Origin: JALOAR01 sp041649615
GTDB lineage: Bacteria; Patescibacteriota; Minisyncoccia; UBA6257; Colwellbacteraceae
DNA: 5,739 bases
Reading direction: 5' to 3'
Assembly (NCBI GenBank): GCA_041649615.1
Contig: JBAZMT010000050.1
Location: 1 to 5,739 of the forward strand
Under the pieces are notes generated by a model. That model was not told the DNA's origin. It saw nothing but the letters and a program-made list of their open reading frames with translations, and searched no databases. Made by a program: the position numbers and the translations under genes. Positions 4,724-5,739 of the stretch are shown here, one piece after another (the first letter of the stretch is position 1; the number at the start of each line of letters is the position of its first letter).

Positions 4724-5097
4724 AGCCGCACCCCTAGTCGCGTCGCCAAGGTGCGCCAGTAGTCTGCCGCGTAGCACTCGCCGCGCGGATAGGCGCGTTC
4801 GATGTAGGCGTCCATGTGCTGTAGTTGGTCCTCCGTGATATATTCGCTTAGTCGAGCGCGGTATTGCTCCGCCTTGGCTTGCGCCCATGCGTGGCTGCGC
4901 GCTATCCTGTCGAGCACCTCGTTCTGCATCCCCTCTAGCTCAGCGCGCACGCCCTCCGCAGTCGGCGGCGGCGCGAATTGGTCCAGCAGCGCGGGGACCG
5001 TGGCGAACAGCGGAAACTCCTGATGGCGCAGCATCTCTAGTCGCTTGACGCGCTTGGCAACGTGGCTGTCTGAGATGCCAAGTTCGCCGCTACTCAC
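4720..5097 (-). CDS. 125-residue mainly helical protein of unknown function
   Basis: I do not recognise it. From GTG at 5097 it begins VSSGELGISDSHVAKRVKRL, a short basic segment that could be a degenerate HTH but is not convincing. A Pro-rich linker (FAPPPTAEG, residues 41-49) is followed by a long charged helix (about 50-84, with RAELEGMQNEVLDRIARSHA and AEQYRARLSEY). The C-terminus has RGECYAADYWRTLATRLGVRL. The GTG start is supported by a GTGA overlap with the membrane-peptide gene and a G-rich element upstream. An ATG at 5124 would extend it into that gene. There is no signal or membrane span. It precedes the two HTH genes and may act with them. Confidence 0.7.
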   Translation of the reverse strand: MSSGELGISDSHVAKRVKRLEMLRHQEFPLFATVPALLDQFAPPPTAEGVRAELEGMQNEVLDRIARSHAWAQAKAEQYRARLSEYITEDQLQHMDAYIERAYPRGECYAADYWRTLATRLGVRL

Positions 5098-5183
5098 AGC
5101 CACCCCCCGTTGGCGCCGTAGCACCAGGCGGCGAGGAGAGCCGCCGCGGCCAGGAGGGTGAAGGCGCAGCCTAGGGATTTCAT
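5094..5183 (-). CDS. 29-residue hydrophobic membrane peptide
   Basis: A very small gene: MKSLGCAFTL, then LAAAALLAAWCYGANGGWL. One hydrophobic span covers about residues 6-22, with a single Lys before it, so the N-terminus is probably inside. The ATG overlaps the stop of the upstream gene by four bases, and its own TGA overlaps the GTG of the next gene by four bases. A 90-base ORF that fits both junctions exactly is unlikely to be chance. Cys21 is preceded by AAW, which does not fit a lipobox well. It may be a real membrane peptide or a short coupling cistron. Confidence 0.6.
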   Translation of the reverse strand: MKSLGCAFTLLAAAALLAAWCYGANGGWL

Positions 5184-5476
5184 CGCGGCCCCCAGAAAGC
5201 CACGGGAACCCGACGGTAGTTCCCGCCCCGTGCCCTTACCGCAACAGAATTGCCCCACGAATGAACCGTGGCCCAGAACCAGTCCAGCCCCGGCCATCCA
5301 TCGCGCAGGCGCTTGTCAGCCTCCCGCGTTGGCACGCCGCTCTCCGCCATCTGCGTGGCGTCGGTGATGATAGCCCCCAGCGTCTCAGGCTCTAGCCCAC
5401 ACGCCACGGCGGCTTGGTTCAGCCAGAGGGACATGCAATCGTTTTCTAGGCCACTCTTGGGATGATAGTCTGTCAT
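5180..5476 (-). CDS. 98-residue hypothetical protein
   Basis: I do not recognise the family. It starts MTDYHPKSGLENDCMSLWLN and has a helical first half (CGLEPETLGAIITDATQMAE). After a basic segment (READKRLRDGW) it ends in a Trp/aromatic-rich part (PGLDWFWATVHSWGN and RRVPVAFWGPR). The start has a strong GGAGGAG four bases before the ATG and a four-base overlap with the nuclease gene, so translation is coupled to it. No membrane span, signal or metal site is evident. Its position suggests an accessory role in the same early cluster. Confidence 0.75.
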   Translation of the reverse strand: MTDYHPKSGLENDCMSLWLNQAAVACGLEPETLGAIITDATQMAESGVPTREADKRLRDGWPGLDWFWATVHSWGNSVAVRARGGNYRRVPVAFWGPR

Positions 5477-5739
5477 CGCTCCTCCACCCTAAACGTATAG
5501 TGCGGATACCGCGCCTGCACGAGACGCCATTTCAGCCGCCAAAGCGGGGTCTGAGTTGCGCGCCCGCCCTTCACGTCCTCCACGACAAGCACCCCGTCGG
5601 CGCTCCAATCGCGGTACATGAAGTCGGCCTCGTAGCGCATGAACCCGCCGTGCGCGTCTTTGTCCACGATGATGAACGTAGGATGCGCTTGCAAGTTGGC
5701 GATCTGCCCCGCCTGCTCCAGCATCTTGAGCTCGCCATA
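5473..5739 (-). CDS. DUF1064-type phage nuclease, C-terminal part (partial)
   Basis: The 88 residues present match the C-terminal two-thirds of DUF1064 proteins, which are short phage proteins considered nuclease-like with a PD-(D/E)xK-type core. Visible elements are YGELKMLEQAGQIANL (residues 1-16), the usual helix before a QPxF-like strand (here HPTF). The putative metal-binding Asp follows in YEADFMY (Asp39), then VVEDVKGG with Asp55 and Lys57, and a final KWRLVQARYPHYTFRV typical of the family end. The ORF is open at the window edge, so the N-terminus lies outside. An internal ATG at 5724 is not a natural start because the conserved helix begins before it. It likely acts in phage DNA replication or recombination. 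Confidence 0.85.
   Translation of the reverse strand, partial: YGELKMLEQAGQIANLQAHPTFIIVDKDAHGGFMRYEADFMYRDWSADGVLVVEDVKGGRATQTPLWRLKWRLVQARYPHYTFRVEER

Noticed and set aside
4723..4888. Longer N-terminus for the double-HTH protein, from 4888
   Set aside because: It would sit almost wholly inside the preceding gene, and the added residues are Arg/Gly-rich noise. GTG at 4723 gives the standard overlap.
5184..5297. Longer N-terminus (67 residues) for the 29-residue membrane peptide
   Set aside because: The extension overlaps the 98-residue gene in another frame; the ATG at 5183 fits the four-base overlap and begins just before the hydrophobic span.
1..5739. tRNA genes, CRISPR arrays, insertion sequences, attachment sites
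   Set aside because: I saw no cloverleaf-like segment, regularly spaced repeats, transposase motifs or terminal inverted repeats in the window.

Overview
The window looks like a piece of a double-stranded DNA tailed-phage genome, or a prophage of that kind. Every gene I can support lies on the minus strand, so the biological order runs from position 5739 down to 1. Two landmarks support the phage reading. The N-terminal ATPase half of a large terminase subunit sits at the low end, preceded by a small basic protein with a DUF5681-type motif. The C-terminal part of a DUF1064-type phage nuclease sits at the high end. The DNA is GC-rich, and several genes have Shine-Dalgarno sequences of the AGGAGG kind, so the host is a bacterium with standard ribosome recognition. 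I cannot name the host from the sequence.

Layout along the minus strand: (1) 5739-5094 holds the DUF1064 nuclease, an unknown 98-residue protein and a 29-residue membrane peptide. (2) 5097-3771 holds a helical protein of unknown function, a protein with two helix-turn-helix (HTH) segments, and an HTH protein with a cysteine cluster. (3) 3774-2791 holds four short proteins of 75 to 88 residues; the last two look like tandem paralogues. (4) 2790-2662 is the only sizeable break in the gene chain, and it is open in frame with the ORF before it and the ORF after it, across a single TAG. (5) 2661-1510 holds a 61-residue protein, two single-span membrane peptides and a 235-residue exported protein. 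(6) 1513-1013 holds a basic 72-residue protein and a winged-HTH protein. (7) 968-941 is a strong intrinsic terminator. (8) 843-1 is the packaging module: the DUF5681 protein, then TerL, cut off by the window edge.

The most striking structural property is the regularity of gene junctions. Of the 15 junctions among the 16 genes upstream of the terminator, 13 are exact four-base overlaps (11 ATGA, 2 GTGA), which suggests translational coupling along one long transcript. The two exceptions are both TAG stops that lie in frame with the next gene. My inference is that the operon is an early or middle, accessory-type cluster of small regulatory and membrane proteins. It ends in a regulator gene and a terminator, after which packaging genes are transcribed separately. 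No RNA genes, CRISPR arrays, insertion sequences or attachment sites were found.
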